Of a DNA stretch of 64,000 nt, positions 8,843 through 19,730 are shown piece by piece; position 1 is the stretch's first letter, and every line of letters begins with the position of its first letter. The notes under the pieces are model-generated. The model ran no database searches. It was not told the DNA's origin and saw only the letters and a program-made list of their open reading frames with translations. This DNA comes from Lachnospiraceae bacterium (GTDB taxonomy: Bacteria > Bacillota > Clostridia > Lachnospirales > Lachnospiraceae). The stretch lies in assembly GCA_015057365.1 (NCBI GenBank), contig SVEN01000005.1, positions 27,158 to 91,157 on the forward strand, given 5' to 3'. Position numbers and translations under genes: made by a program.

Positions 8843-11800
8843 CTACTTAAAGTACTTCACACCGGAAGCAAAGATTCTCTGGTCCTGGTTACCGTAGATG
8901 TTTACCGCTACAGAGTTGCCGCGACGCTCAGAGTGAGCCATCTTACCAAGAACACGACCGTCCGGACTGGTGATACCTTCAATTGCAAAGTAAGAACCGT
9001 TCGGGTTGAAGTCCTCGTCCATGGTCGGGTTACCGTCAAGGTCAACGTACTGGGTTGCAATCTGTCCGTTTGCCGCAAGCTTTTCAATCCATTCCTTGCT
9101 TGCTACGAAGCGACCTTCACCGTGGGATGCCGGAATTGCATAAACGCCGCCAAGCTCTGCCTCCATGAGCCACGGGGACTTGTTGGTAACAACCTTAGTG
9201 TATACGGACTTAGAAATATGACGTCCGATGCTGTTCATGGTAAGGGTCGGGGAGTCCTCCTTCTGCGGAGTCACTTCACCGTACGGTACAAGGCCAAGCT
9301 TAATAATTGCCTGGAAACCGTTACAAATACCGAGAACCAAACCGTCACGCTGCTTTAACATATCGTTTACCGCATCGGTAATCTTTGCGTTACGGAATGC
9401 GGTTGCGATGAACTTACCGGAACCATCCGGTTCGTCACCTGCGGAGAATCCGCCCGGGAACATGAGAATCTGTGCATTACGGATTTCCTTTTCAAATGCA
9501 TCTACGGACTCTCTGATGTCCTGCTCGTTACGGTTACGGAATACCACGGTACTTACTTCTGCACCCGCATCACGGAAGGAACGCATGGTATCGTACTCAC
9601 AGTTGGTACCCGGGAATACCGGAATAAATACACGCGGCTTAGCCACCTTATTCTTTGCTACATATACCGTCTTAGCATCATATAACGGATGAGAAATCTC
9701 TTCTTCCTTCACACCGGATCTGGTCGGGAATACCTTCTCTAAGGTATTGGTCCAAGCATCCAATGCTTCTTCGATGGTTACGGTCTCATTACCGTATACG
9801 AACATCGGTGCTTCGGTAACGCTACCAACGGTCTTGTAAACCAGACCACTCTCATTTAATTCATCCAGACAATCCTTGGAAATTTCCGCAAGGATATCAC
9901 CGTATGCCGGAGCAAACAATTCCTGAACGCTTACCGCATCGGAAATAACCGCACCGAGACGATTACCGAATGCCATCTTGGAAACCGCTTCTGCGATACC
10001 CTTTGCGCCGAGAGCATACATGGAAGCAATCTTACCGTTCTGAGCCAGCTTCGTAATCTTGCTCATCTGCTCAGCAAACGCTGCGTAATCCGGAAGATCG
10101 TAAGAATCTTTCTTCATTGCGAACTTCACAAGTACGTTACCGGACTTCTTGAACTCACCGGTTACCACATCCGAGGTCTTTGCCATATCTACAGCGAAAG
10201 ATACCAAGGTCGGCGGAACATCAATATCCTGGAAGGAGCCGGACATACTGTCCTTACCGCCGATGGACGGAAGGCCAAGCTGTACCTGAGCTTCAAATGC
10301 ACCGAGAAGTGCAGCTAACGGCTCACCCCAACGCTTCGGATCGGTACCTAAGCGACGGAAGAATTCCTGGAAGGTGAAACGAATCTTTGTATGGTCACCG
10401 CCTGCTGCCACAATCTTGGCAACAGAAGAAATTACTGCATAAACCGCACCGTGATACGGACTCCAGCTGGAAAGATACGGGTCGAATCCGTAGCTCATCA
10501 TGGAAACTGCTTCACTGTCACCGTCAAGTACCGGAACCTTTGCAATCATGGTCTGTACCGGAGTCATCTGATACTTACCGCCGTACGGCATGGTTACGGT
10601 ATTTGCACCGATGGAGCTGTCGAACATCTCCACTAAGCCCTTCTTGGAACAGGTATTTAAATCCGCAAGCATGGAAAGCCACTCGCCCTTAAGTCCGGTC
10701 TTACCGGAAAGTACGGTTTCACCCTTTGCGGTCTTTCTCGTAATACGGGATGCGGTATAGGAAGCTCCCTTCTTAAAGTAACTGTCTGCCTTCTTCGGCA
10801 TGGTAACCTCAGCGGTTGCCTCCTGATGTGCACCGTTGGTATCAAGGAATGCGCGCTTAAGATTAACGATTTCCTTGCCTCTCCAAACAAGTACAAGACG
10901 CGGATCTTCGGTAACAACAGCCACCGGAACAGCCTCTAAGTTCTCTTCTGCCGCAAAATCAAGCATCTTGTCTACGTCCTTAGCGTCAACAACGATTGCC
11001 ATACGCTCCTGAGACTCGGAAATAGCAAGCTCGGTACCGTCAAGGCCGGCATACTTCTTCGGAACCTTATCAAGCTCTACACGAAGACCGTCTGCAAGCT
11101 CTCCGATGGCTACGGATACACCGCCCGCACCAAAGTCGTTACACTTCTTAATAATGCTTGCTACTTCTTCTCTACGGAACAATCTCTGAAGCTTACGCTC
11201 GGTCGGAGCATTACCCTTCTGAACCTCTGCACCGCAAGTGTGGATAGATTCGGTGGTATGTGCCTTGGAAGAACCGGTTGCACCGCCGCAACCGTCACGT
11301 CCGGTTCTACCGCCCATAAGGATGATTACATCGCCCGGATCGGAAGTCTCACGGATAACATTCTTTCTCGGAGCCGCGCCCATAACCGCACCGATTTCCA
11401 GACGCTTTGCCACATAATTCGGATGATAAATTTCATCTACGAGACCGGTTGCAAGACCGATCTGGTTACCGTAGGAGCTGTAACCGGAAGCTGCACCGGT
11501 TACAATCTTACGCTGTGCTAACTTACCCTCTAAGGTCTCCGCAATCGGAAGAGTCGGGTCAGCCGCACCGGTTACACGCATTGCATGGTATACATAACCA
11601 CGGCCGGACAACGGGTCACGGATTGCACCACCGAGACAGGTTGCCGCACCACCGAACGGCTCGATTTCCGTCGGGTGATTGTGGGTTTCGTTCTTGAAGA
11701 AAATCAACCATTCTTCGGTTTCCTTCTTACCGTCCGGTCTGGTAATCTCAATCGGAACGATAATGGAACATGCATTGATTTCATCGGATACTTCCATATC

Positions 11801-12679
11801 CTCAAGCTTTCCGTCGGCACGAAGCTTCTTCATACCAACTAAAGCAAGGTCCATGAGGGAGATGAACTTATCGTCTCTGCCCTTATATAAAATCTCACGC
11901 TCAGCTACGTACTTGTCGTAGGACGCACGAATCGGAGCCGTGTAATCGCCTTCTTCAAAGGTAACATCCGTAAGCTCGGTTAAGAAGGTGGTATGACGGC
12001 AGTGGTCGGACCAGTAAGTATCCAACACACGGATTTCGGTCATGGACGGATCACGCTTCTCATCGTCGCGGAAGTAATTCTGAATATGTAAAAAGTCACG
12101 GAAGGTCATAGCAAGATTTAAAGAATCGTAAAGCTCCTTTAACTGCTCCGACCGCATATCCTTAAAACCGTCAAAGATGATAACATCTGCCGGATCTTCG
12201 AATACAGACTCTAAGGTCTCCGGCTTCTCCTCTGCTGCTTCTCTGGAGTCTACCGGGTTAATACAATATGCCTTGATAGCCTCTACTTCCTCAGCATCCA
12301 AAATACCGGATAACACATAGGTGGTCGCGGAACGGATGACCGGCTCCTCGGTCTCGTTTAACAGCTTTACGCACTGCTCTGCGGAGTCTGCTCTCTGGTC
12401 GAACTGACCCGGCAAATACTCTACGGAGAAAACGGTATCTTCCGGACAAATCGGGAAGGTCTCCTCATATACAAAGTCTACCGGCGGCTCGGAAAATACG
12501 GTACCGAGTGCACGGGAGAGGGTCTCGTCACTTACATTTTCAACATCATAACGGATTAAAACACGTACTGCGGTTACATTCTGAATGTTCAAATACTCTT
12601 TGATTTCATTCATCAGCTCGCCGGCCTTAACTGCATATTCCGGCTTCTTCTCAGAATAAATTCTTCTTACTTTACTCAT
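8843..12679 (-). CDS. purL: Phosphoribosylformylglycinamidine synthase, single-chain long form
   Basis: About 1278 aa; synthetase domains and C-terminal glutaminase VFPGTNCEYDT...LGICNGFQAI. Confidence 0.97.
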   Translation of the reverse strand: MSKVRRIYSEKKPEYAVKAGELMNEIKEYLNIQNVTAVRVLIRYDVENVSDETLSRALGTVFSEPPVDFVYEETFPICPEDTVFSVEYLPGQFDQRADSAEQCVKLLNETEEPVIRSATTYVLSGILDAEEVEAIKAYCINPVDSREAAEEKPETLESVFEDPADVIIFDGFKDMRSEQLKELYDSLNLAMTFRDFLHIQNYFRDDEKRDPSMTEIRVLDTYWSDHCRHTTFLTELTDVTFEEGDYTAPIRASYDKYVAEREILYKGRDDKFISLMDLALVGMKKLRADGKLEDMEVSDEINACSIIVPIEITRPDGKKETEEWLIFFKNETHNHPTEIEPFGGAATCLGGAIRDPLSGRGYVYHAMRVTGAADPTLPIAETLEGKLAQRKIVTGAASGYSSYGNQIGLATGLVDEIYHPNYVAKRLEIGAVMGAAPRKNVIRETSDPGDVIILMGGRTGRDGCGGATGSSKAHTTESIHTCGAEVQKGNAPTERKLQRLFRREEVASIIKKCNDFGAGGVSVAIGELADGLRVELDKVPKKYAGLDGTELAISESQERMAIVVDAKDVDKMLDFAAEENLEAVPVAVVTEDPRLVLVWRGKEIVNLKRAFLDTNGAHQEATAEVTMPKKADSYFKKGASYTASRITRKTAKGETVLSGKTGLKGEWLSMLADLNTCSKKGLVEMFDSSIGANTVTMPYGGKYQMTPVQTMIAKVPVLDGDSEAVSMMSYGFDPYLSSWSPYHGAVYAVISSVAKIVAAGGDHTKIRFTFQEFFRRLGTDPKRWGEPLAALLGAFEAQVQLGLPSIGGKDSMSGSFQDIDVPPTLVSFAVDMAKTSDVVTGEFKKSGNVLVKFAMKKDSYDLPDYAAFAEQMSKITKLAQNGKIASMYALGAKGIAEAVSKMAFGNRLGAVISDAVSVQELFAPAYGDILAEISKDCLDELNESGLVYKTVGSVTEAPMFVYGNETVTIEEALDAWTNTLEKVFPTRSGVKEEEISHPLYDAKTVYVAKNKVAKPRVFIPVFPGTNCEYDTMRSFRDAGAEVSTVVFRNRNEQDIRESVDAFEKEIRNAQILMFPGGFSAGDEPDGSGKFIATAFRNAKITDAVNDMLKQRDGLVLGICNGFQAIIKLGLVPYGEVTPQKEDSPTLTMNSIGRHISKSVYTKVVTNKSPWLMEAELGGVYAIPASHGEGRFVASKEWIEKLAANGQIATQYVDLDGNPTMDEDFNPNGSYFAIEGITSPDGRVLGKMAHSERRGNSVAVNIYGNQDQRIFASGVKYFK

Positions 12680-12892
12680 CTTATCCATCCTTTCCGATGT
12701 CCGTGGAACATCCACTGTCTCATTGTTGCTTTTAAGTATACCATTGTTTTGTTTATAAATAAAATTAATATATATTAAATGTTTTATTAGAAATCCTTAT
12801 GAAATCAATTGCGTTTATAACGTCTGTATGCTATACTTGGCTTAAGCAAAACAAGTTTATTCGACCGGTTTCCCTGCCGGAAAGGAGCTTCC

Positions 12893-13786
12893 ATGGACGT
12901 TAATTACGAATTATACAAAGTATTTTACTATGTAGCCAAGACTCTCAGCTTTTCCGAGGCTGCTTCCGCTCTGTTTATTTCCCAGTCTGCGGTCAGCCAG
13001 TCCGTCAAAGTTTTGGAGCGCCGTCTGGGTCAGGTGTTGTTTACCAGAAGCACCAAGCGAGTTACCCTGACAAAAGAAGGGGAAATGTTATTTAAGCATA
13101 TCGAACCGGCCATCAACCTGATTACCAAAGGCGAAAACCAACTGGTTAACTCAAAAAATGCCGGCGGCATGCAGCTTCGCATTGCGGCCAGCGATACCAT
13201 CTGCCGTTACTATCTGGTCCCATACTTAAACCGTTTTCATCAGACCTTTCCGGAGGTGCACCTCCGGGTAATGAACGCCACTTCTTTGCAGTGTGCGGAG
13301 CTTCTGGCAGAAAATGCGGTGGATTTTATTGTGGCAAATTCTCCGAATCCGGCCTTAAACAATTCCATGCAAATCGAAACCCTCCGAGAGTTTTCCGATG
13401 TATTTATTGCGAACAAGTCCTCCTACGATTACTCCGAAACCGAGCTCTCTTTCGCAGAGCTTTCCGCATTGCCGATTTTGATGCTGTCCAAGCGTTCCAC
13501 TACCAGTGAGTTTTTACACGAGCAATTTTTATCCCATTCCGTAGAATTGGCTCCGGCAGTAGAACTCAGCAGTAACGACCTTTTGATTGACCTTGCAAAA
13601 ATCGGTCTCGGCATCGCGTTTGTTCCGGATTTCTGCGTGGAAGGAAAAACCGACAACGAACTCTATATTATAAAAACAAAAGACAAGCTGCCGAAACGTA
13701 AGCTTGTCCTTGCCTATGACAATTCCCTGCCGGTGTCCGAACCGACCAAATATTTTATGCAACTGTTAAAAGGGGACATCAACTAA
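12893..13786 (+). CDS. LysR family transcriptional regulator
   Basis: N-terminal HTH LYKVFYYVAKTLSFSEAASALFISQSAVSQSVKVLERRLGQVLFTRS. Confidence 0.95.
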   Translation: MDVNYELYKVFYYVAKTLSFSEAASALFISQSAVSQSVKVLERRLGQVLFTRSTKRVTLTKEGEMLFKHIEPAINLITKGENQLVNSKNAGGMQLRIAASDTICRYYLVPYLNRFHQTFPEVHLRVMNATSLQCAELLAENAVDFIVANSPNPALNNSMQIETLREFSDVFIANKSSYDYSETELSFAELSALPILMLSKRSTTSEFLHEQFLSHSVELAPAVELSSNDLLIDLAKIGLGIAFVPDFCVEGKTDNELYIIKTKDKLPKRKLVLAYDNSLPVSEPTKYFMQLLKGDIN

Positions 13787-13805
13787 TCGTCCTCACAGCG
13801 CATTT

Positions 13806-14963
13806 TTACTCCAATATACTTACGGTTGCTCCCATGAGAATATCCTCCCAAACTTCTTCGTTTACAGTCACCTCATATTGTTCCAAGAGCACCTCATAAG
13901 CAGCCTGAAAGGCCTCGTTTCTCCGAACTTCATACTCTGCCGCGACCGTTGCTTCATAGGTCTTTGTACACTTATCATCCAGCATTCGGATAATATAGAC
14001 GCCGTATTCCGTCTCAATCGGCGCACACACTTCGCCCACCTTAAGCTTAACCGCGGCTTCCATATATGGCGCCTCGGCTCCGTCTCCCTCCGCCAGGAAG
14101 GTTCTGATATTATAGACAATGGTTTCGTCCGTGGCCGCAACCTCTTCAAAGGTTGCTCCGCCTTGCACCTGTTCATAACAGTCCTGTATTAACGCCTTAC
14201 GGGATTCGATTACCTCCGGACTCTCCTGACAAATATTGTAGCCCTCGTCGTAATAGGTGGTAGGCAGATAAAGATATTCGGTCTCGTATTCTTTATAATT
14301 CGCTTTGTCTATGGTTTTACGAACGCTTTCTTCCGTTACCCCCAGCGTATCGGTCATCTTTCCGTAGTATTTTTCCCCTAACATCATCCAGGCACAGGTT
14401 TCGCGCAAATTATCTGTGGTAAAACCGCCCCGTTCCGCTTCTTCTGCAGACATCATCCCCTTTAAGCTTTCCACAAACGTAGCATTTTCCTTTGTTTCAT
14501 CGTAAGTCAGTTCCATACCGTTCTTTATAGCACAATCATAAAGAACCGCATACTGAATCAATGCCTTTATCGTCTCTTCTTTAAATACTTCTCTTGTGGT
14601 ACGGCCTTCCTCGTCATACTCCATGTTCCAGTAATCTATCCCGTACTGGGATTCGTAATATGTCGCATAGTTATTTCCCTGCACTTCCATGGAATAAATG
14701 AGAAACATAGCCTTTTGCATGGAGATTTCCGTATCTCCGACGGTTACCGCGGTCAATTTCGCATACTCCTCCGCCCGTTCCTTTACCAAAGTCGGATTAG
14801 CATCCGCAAATCCTTCCTTTACCGGTACCGGTGTAGGTGTTGCCTGGGGACTGTCCTGCTTCGGTTCTTTGTTACACGCCGAGAAAGAGCATGCCAAAAC
14901 ACAAAGCAACACTAGCATGCTTCTTCGTATTGTTTTTTCCTTTCTACGGTTTCTTTTCTGCAT
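13806..14963 (-). CDS. Lipoprotein, PrsA/SurA-like foldase
   Basis: Lipobox CVLACSFSACNKE; C-terminal rotamase-like AAVKLKVGEVCAPIETEYGVYIIRML; start codon uncertain. Confidence 0.75.
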   Translation of the reverse strand: MQKRNRRKEKTIRRSMLVLLCVLACSFSACNKEPKQDSPQATPTPVPVKEGFADANPTLVKERAEEYAKLTAVTVGDTEISMQKAMFLIYSMEVQGNNYATYYESQYGIDYWNMEYDEEGRTTREVFKEETIKALIQYAVLYDCAIKNGMELTYDETKENATFVESLKGMMSAEEAERGGFTTDNLRETCAWMMLGEKYYGKMTDTLGVTEESVRKTIDKANYKEYETEYLYLPTTYYDEGYNICQESPEVIESRKALIQDCYEQVQGGATFEEVAATDETIVYNIRTFLAEGDGAEAPYMEAAVKLKVGEVCAPIETEYGVYIIRMLDDKCTKTYEATVAAEYEVRRNEAFQAAYEVLLEQYEVTVNEEVWEDILMGATVSILE

Positions 14964-15009
14964 CTTTCTCAATGTCCTCATCCTTTCCGGGTGTCTTTTC
15001 ACAACCGCA

Positions 15010-16296
15010 CTACTTCTCAAAATTCATAAACCTGTAGTATAGTGCCTCAAACTCCGGTTGTTCCGCCAAATTCAGAATCTCTCCTTCACAGTATATCACA
15101 GTCTTTCTTTTTTTCAACACCGAAAGCATACCTCCGATACAGCTGTTTCCCACAACCGTTACCTTTCCCTTAAATTCCTTCGGCAAAAGGCTCGTTGTAA
15201 ATAAGTCTTCCTGATTGCAATATTGTCCCAGCCCCCCTGCCAAATACACACGATCTATCCGGGGGAGTTCCACGTGGCCGTACCGGCAAATCAGCTCGAT
15301 TCCCGCCCGGAGTGCTCCCTTTGCCAACTGAAACTCCCGCACATCTTCCTGTAGGAGACCTTCATATCCTCCGGTAAAATACGGTTCACAAAGCAGGCCT
15401 GTCTCATCCATAATACCTCGTTTCAAAGCATCCGCAATTTTTCCGAAAAGCTCCGATGCATACGCATACCGGCCGCCCTCAAAAGCACTTCCCATTGCGG
15501 CCGCGGTCCCGTACCTACACCCCTTTGCGGAAAGCAATATTTCACCGTTGGTTCCCAGATCAATCAATAGCTCCTTACAATCCTTCCGTCCGGTAAACAC
15601 TGCCTCTGCCCCTGCTACGATATCTCCGCCCACAAAAGCCGAAAGGCACGGAAACACCGTCACCTCCGCCTGTTTTAACATCTGCGGTACACATGAAGCT
15701 TGAGACGTCTCCCCGAACAATGCAGAAAAATCACATCGCACTGTTTCCTTTTTGTACGGTTCAAAAGGTGCTCTCGCCATTGTCCCGAGAGGATACCCCA
15801 GTAAAATATGTTGCATAACCGTATTCCCGGCAATTGCCACCTGTATCGTTATTTCCTCCGTTCCGCGGCCGGTTCCGCATACCTTCCCCTGCCCGCGGTT
15901 AAGTACAAAAAGGAAGCCTTTTACCAAGGCTTCCCTTATTTCGTTTGTTAACTTCTCCCCCTGTCCGTGCAATGACGCATCGATTCTGCCGACCACATCG
16001 GCAGCTACCTTACGCTGAGGATTCTCACATCCGTAGGATGCCAGAACCTTCCCGTTCTGGTCCGCACAAACAAAGGCTAACGTTGTGGTTCCCAAATCAG
16101 CCGCCAGAAAAAGCACCTTGTCACAAAAAGCTTTTGCATCATTCTCCTGTACAAAGCCATCCTCTTCAGTCCGGACCGGTATCGTATCGTCCGCATAAAA
16201 ATCCGTCAAACCGGTATAATGCGCCGTCCCGGCTACTGCCCGACAATCTCTGCAGCCTCTTTCACCGCGGCAGGCTCCACAATACGTTTTGCTCAT
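15010..16296 (-). CDS. ASKHA / DUF4445 protein, RACo-like corrinoid activation factor without ferredoxin domain
   Basis: LAADLGTTTLAFVCAD, ELLIDLGTNGEILLSA, VYLAGGLGQYC; N-terminal CGACRGERGCRDC; SD GGAGGAGCT. Confidence 0.85.
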   Translation of the reverse strand: MSKTYCGACRGERGCRDCRAVAGTAHYTGLTDFYADDTIPVRTEEDGFVQENDAKAFCDKVLFLAADLGTTTLAFVCADQNGKVLASYGCENPQRKVAADVVGRIDASLHGQGEKLTNEIREALVKGFLFVLNRGQGKVCGTGRGTEEITIQVAIAGNTVMQHILLGYPLGTMARAPFEPYKKETVRCDFSALFGETSQASCVPQMLKQAEVTVFPCLSAFVGGDIVAGAEAVFTGRKDCKELLIDLGTNGEILLSAKGCRYGTAAAMGSAFEGGRYAYASELFGKIADALKRGIMDETGLLCEPYFTGGYEGLLQEDVREFQLAKGALRAGIELICRYGHVELPRIDRVYLAGGLGQYCNQEDLFTTSLLPKEFKGKVTVVGNSCIGGMLSVLKKRKTVIYCEGEILNLAEQPEFEALYYRFMNFEK

Positions 16297-16310
16297 AGCT
16301 CCTCCATGGA

Positions 16311-17585
16311 TTAGTGGCAACAACCGCCGCATCCGCCGGTACTGCAATCACAATCTCCTGCTTCATGAGAACTGCAATTCGGTTCGGTACTGGTACCCAG
16401 TACGCCGTCCAAATAACCGGCTACAGCCACCTCGATATCGCCGGTGAGTCCCGGTACAACCAAAATATCTGCCTGCATAAGTGCCTGCATTGCGCCCATA
16501 CCGATACCGCCGCAAAGAAGTACCTTTACACCGCGCTCCGCCAGAACACCTGCCATAGCCTCGTGACCGTTACCGTCGGTCTCAAGTACGGTCTTTGCCA
16601 TTAAAATACCGTCACTGAAGGTATATAACGTAAACTTTTCACAATGTCCGAAATGCTGGAAAATATTATTATTCTCATCGGTAGTTACCGCAAGGGTGTA
16701 ATTTCCCTGCTCCGCTAAAGTCTTTTCCGGCGGCAGAAGCTCCTTTAATACCAGGGTAACATCCTCAAGCCAATCGCCCTGTAAGCTCTCGATATCACCG
16801 GCATCCACTGCCTTTGCAATATTCGGATTCAGCGGAAGTCTGCCGAGTACCGGCAAGTTAAACTTACGCGCGGTATCCTCAATGTGGCTCTCTCCGAAGA
16901 CATACATCTTCTCACCGCAGCATCCGCACTCTACATAGCTGTAGTTTTCTACAAGACCAAGAACCGGAACATCCATCTCGCGTGCCATATTCACAGCCTT
17001 TGCCACCACCATGGACACCAAATCCTGCGGGCTGGTTACGATAACGATACCGTCTACCGGAAGAGACTGGAATACCGTAAGCGGAACATCACCGGTTCCC
17101 GGAGGCATATCCACAAACATATAGTCCACATCGCCCCATACTACCTGGGACCAGAACTGCTTTACGGTGCCGGCAATCACAGGGCCTCTCCAAACCACCG
17201 GTACTTCCTCGTTCTCAAGTAACAGATTTACGGACATAATCGCCGTACCGTTCTTTGTGTACTCCGGTAAAATACCCAGCTCATTTCCCTGTGCCTTCTT
17301 GTGTACACCGAATGCCATCGGAATGGACGGACCGGTTACATCCGCATCCAAAACTGCGGTCTTATAACCCATACGCTGCATTAAAACAGCAAGATAAGAA
17401 GTCACAAAGGACTTACCTACACCACCCTTACCGCTGACAACACCGATTACCTTCTTTACGTTACTGTACTGGTTCATCGGCTCCGCAAACTGGGACTTAT
17501 CCGGCTTTCTGGAGCTACAGTTAGAAGAACAACTGCTGCAATCGTGGGAACAATTTAATTCCTGCTCGTAAATTTCTTCACTCAT
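16311..17585 (-). CDS. Mrp/NBP35-family P-loop Fe-S carrier ATPase fused to dinitrogenase Fe-Mo cofactor biosynthesis (NifX/NifB-type) domain
   Basis: GVVSGKGGVGKSFVTSYLA; VDMPPGTGD; C-terminal IFQHFGHCEKFTLY...GGIGMGAMQALMQADI; Cys-rich tail. Confidence 0.93.
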   Translation of the reverse strand: MSEEIYEQELNCSHDCSSCSSNCSSRKPDKSQFAEPMNQYSNVKKVIGVVSGKGGVGKSFVTSYLAVLMQRMGYKTAVLDADVTGPSIPMAFGVHKKAQGNELGILPEYTKNGTAIMSVNLLLENEEVPVVWRGPVIAGTVKQFWSQVVWGDVDYMFVDMPPGTGDVPLTVFQSLPVDGIVIVTSPQDLVSMVVAKAVNMAREMDVPVLGLVENYSYVECGCCGEKMYVFGESHIEDTARKFNLPVLGRLPLNPNIAKAVDAGDIESLQGDWLEDVTLVLKELLPPEKTLAEQGNYTLAVTTDENNNIFQHFGHCEKFTLYTFSDGILMAKTVLETDGNGHEAMAGVLAERGVKVLLCGGIGMGAMQALMQADILVVPGLTGDIEVAVAGYLDGVLGTSTEPNCSSHEAGDCDCSTGGCGGCCH

Positions 17586-17694
17586 GATTCAAACCTCTTT
17601 CATCTATATCTGTTAAAAATCTAACGCTATCCATCATTATACGCCTTAGAATTTTTTTGTCAAGCCATCCTGTGTTTTCACTCCGCGCCGGATA

Positions 17695-17997
17695 TTACGC
17701 CTCGTAATCCATGCAAAGTCTTACCTCCGTGAAGGGACGCACATAGGTATTGGCTACCGCCACATGATTCGGATGAGACTGATATCCCTTTAACGCATTT
17801 TCGCTTTCCAGCATACTGTCAAGCATTACATCCGCATTGGAAGACGCCATCGGCTGTGTCACGATTTCCAGACTGACAAGTCCCGGAACCTTTCCTACCA
17901 GTGCCTCCAGATTCTCCTTCATCTCCCGAAGCACCTTTTCCTTTGCATCTCCCGTAATCTCTTCCTTTAATTTCCATAAAATCACATGCTTTACCAT
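17695..17997 (-). CDS. Dabb (stress-responsive alpha/beta barrel) family protein
   Basis: MVKHVILWKLKEE...; 100 aa. Confidence 0.9.
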   Translation of the reverse strand: MVKHVILWKLKEEITGDAKEKVLREMKENLEALVGKVPGLVSLEIVTQPMASSNADVMLDSMLESENALKGYQSHPNHVAVANTYVRPFTEVRLCMDYEA

Positions 17998-19307
17998 TAT
18001 TTTGCCTCCTGAAATTGATAAAATACCTCTTCCACCTTATCTCTCATCCGTAAAAAGGTTTCCGCTATCACCGGATCGAACTGCGTTCCCGCACCTTGCT
18101 CAATAATCGCAAAGGATTCATCAAGGGACATCGCAGGCCTGTAGCACCGGTTTTGAGATACCGCGTCAAACACATCCGCCACCGCAACCACACGGGCACA
18201 AAGCGGTATCAGTTCCCCTTGAAGACCGTCCGGATATCCCGCACCGTCCCAGCGTTCATGATGATAACGCGCCACCTGCCAGGCAATTGTGATATAGTCC
18301 GGCTCCTCAAGCGCTGCCAAATTCTCCTTTATCATGTCCGCACCCTTTACGGTATGCATTTTCATTATTTCATATTCATCTGCGGTCAACTTACCCGGCT
18401 TTTGTAATACGGTATCCGTTATCGCAATCTTGCCGAAATCATGCATCGGCGCTGCCCGCAACAAATAATCCACATACTCTCTGTCCAGACATTCCGCATA
18501 TACTCCCTGTTCCTTCAATTCTTCCGCAATAATCTGCACATAAGCTACCGTCCGCTTTACATGTTCTCCGGTACTTCCGTCCCGCCCTTCGATTACATCC
18601 GCAAAGGCATAAATCACTTCCTCGTGATATTGAATCAGCTCATTACTTGCCGCATTCTCCATAGAACAATAAGCCGTCAGAATAATTGCCGTAATCGCCA
18701 ATGAAGTAATCAAGGCATCCGGAACGAACATCTGCAATACAATGACTCCCAAAAACACAGGAACACAAATCGAAAAATTCAATCTGGAGCGTTTCGGAAG
18801 ATTTCCTTTATACTTGCTCCATACATAGTAGGCTAAGCCCAAGTAATAAATTACCATGGCATAACAAACCAACACAGGGAGCCCCATTGCATAAAAGGAA
18901 ATCCCACCTTCAATATACTGCAAATCTCCGACTCCGAGAAGCATCAAAAGGCATCCCGAATAATGGGGCAAAAATGCCAGTCGTTTCCAATGATTTGAGG
19001 TCAACGGTACATCCAGTATGGTGGCAACATATAAGAAAACGTCCAACAAACAACGGTCAATCACCCACAAATACAGTAAATGCAATACATTATTTACAAC
19101 CGTCGGCACCGTTTCCGAATGGTTTACCGTATACACCGTTACAATATCCAATGCAAAGTATAACAAAGAAAAAATCAATAAACGTTCAAACGATTTTACA
19201 CGCTTTACATTCGCCTGATCATGCCGTTCTCTGAAATACAAAACAAGTACGATCAGAACAATTACCATACAACCGATCTGTAACTTATAATGGAGCATCG
19301 ATATCAC
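17997..19307 (-). CDS. Membrane HD-GYP domain protein (putative c-di-GMP phosphodiesterase)
   Basis: N-terminal TMs; HDFGKIAI and YHHERWDGAGYPDGL motifs. Confidence 0.93.
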   Translation of the reverse strand: MISMLHYKLQIGCMVIVLIVLVLYFRERHDQANVKRVKSFERLLIFSLLYFALDIVTVYTVNHSETVPTVVNNVLHLLYLWVIDRCLLDVFLYVATILDVPLTSNHWKRLAFLPHYSGCLLMLLGVGDLQYIEGGISFYAMGLPVLVCYAMVIYYLGLAYYVWSKYKGNLPKRSRLNFSICVPVFLGVIVLQMFVPDALITSLAITAIILTAYCSMENAASNELIQYHEEVIYAFADVIEGRDGSTGEHVKRTVAYVQIIAEELKEQGVYAECLDREYVDYLLRAAPMHDFGKIAITDTVLQKPGKLTADEYEIMKMHTVKGADMIKENLAALEEPDYITIAWQVARYHHERWDGAGYPDGLQGELIPLCARVVAVADVFDAVSQNRCYRPAMSLDESFAIIEQGAGTQFDPVIAETFLRMRDKVEEVFYQFQEAK

Positions 19308-19403
19308 CTCCCATAGGATAATTTTACCATATTATCCTGTTTTTTTCCACAACAATATCTCTGTTTTCTCCTATATTCGACGTTTTCTCCAAATATAAAC
19401 CAT

Positions 19404-19730
19404 TCAAAACACCGATTGCACCAAAAGCATATAACATACCGTACCGCCTCCGATGGACAGTAACATATTTCTCTTCCATAAATGCAACACAACTACCGCC
19501 GCAATCGCTATCAGCTCCGGCAAACCGTGGCTACCGTTCAGCACATTCACATTTTTTAAACAATACACTACAAGCATACCGAAAATAGCCCCCGGTAATG
19601 CCTTTCCCAAATACTCGATATACTTCGGCGTAGGCTTATCTGACCGGAATACAAAAAACGGTAGAAAACGCGTCAGCATCGTTGCCAGAGCACAAAGTCC
19701 GATTGTTACAATCTCCTGCCATACTGTCAT
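19404..19730 (-). CDS. azlD: AzlD family branched-chain amino-acid export subunit
   Basis: 108 aa membrane protein overlapping AzlC. Confidence 0.88.
   Translation of the reverse strand: MTVWQEIVTIGLCALATMLTRFLPFFVFRSDKPTPKYIEYLGKALPGAIFGMLVVYCLKNVNVLNGSHGLPELIAIAAVVVLHLWKRNMLLSIGGGTVCYMLLVQSVF

Noticed and set aside
9228-12000. Several plus-strand ORFs of 65-154 aa
   Set aside because: All lie antisense within purL, which is fully explained.
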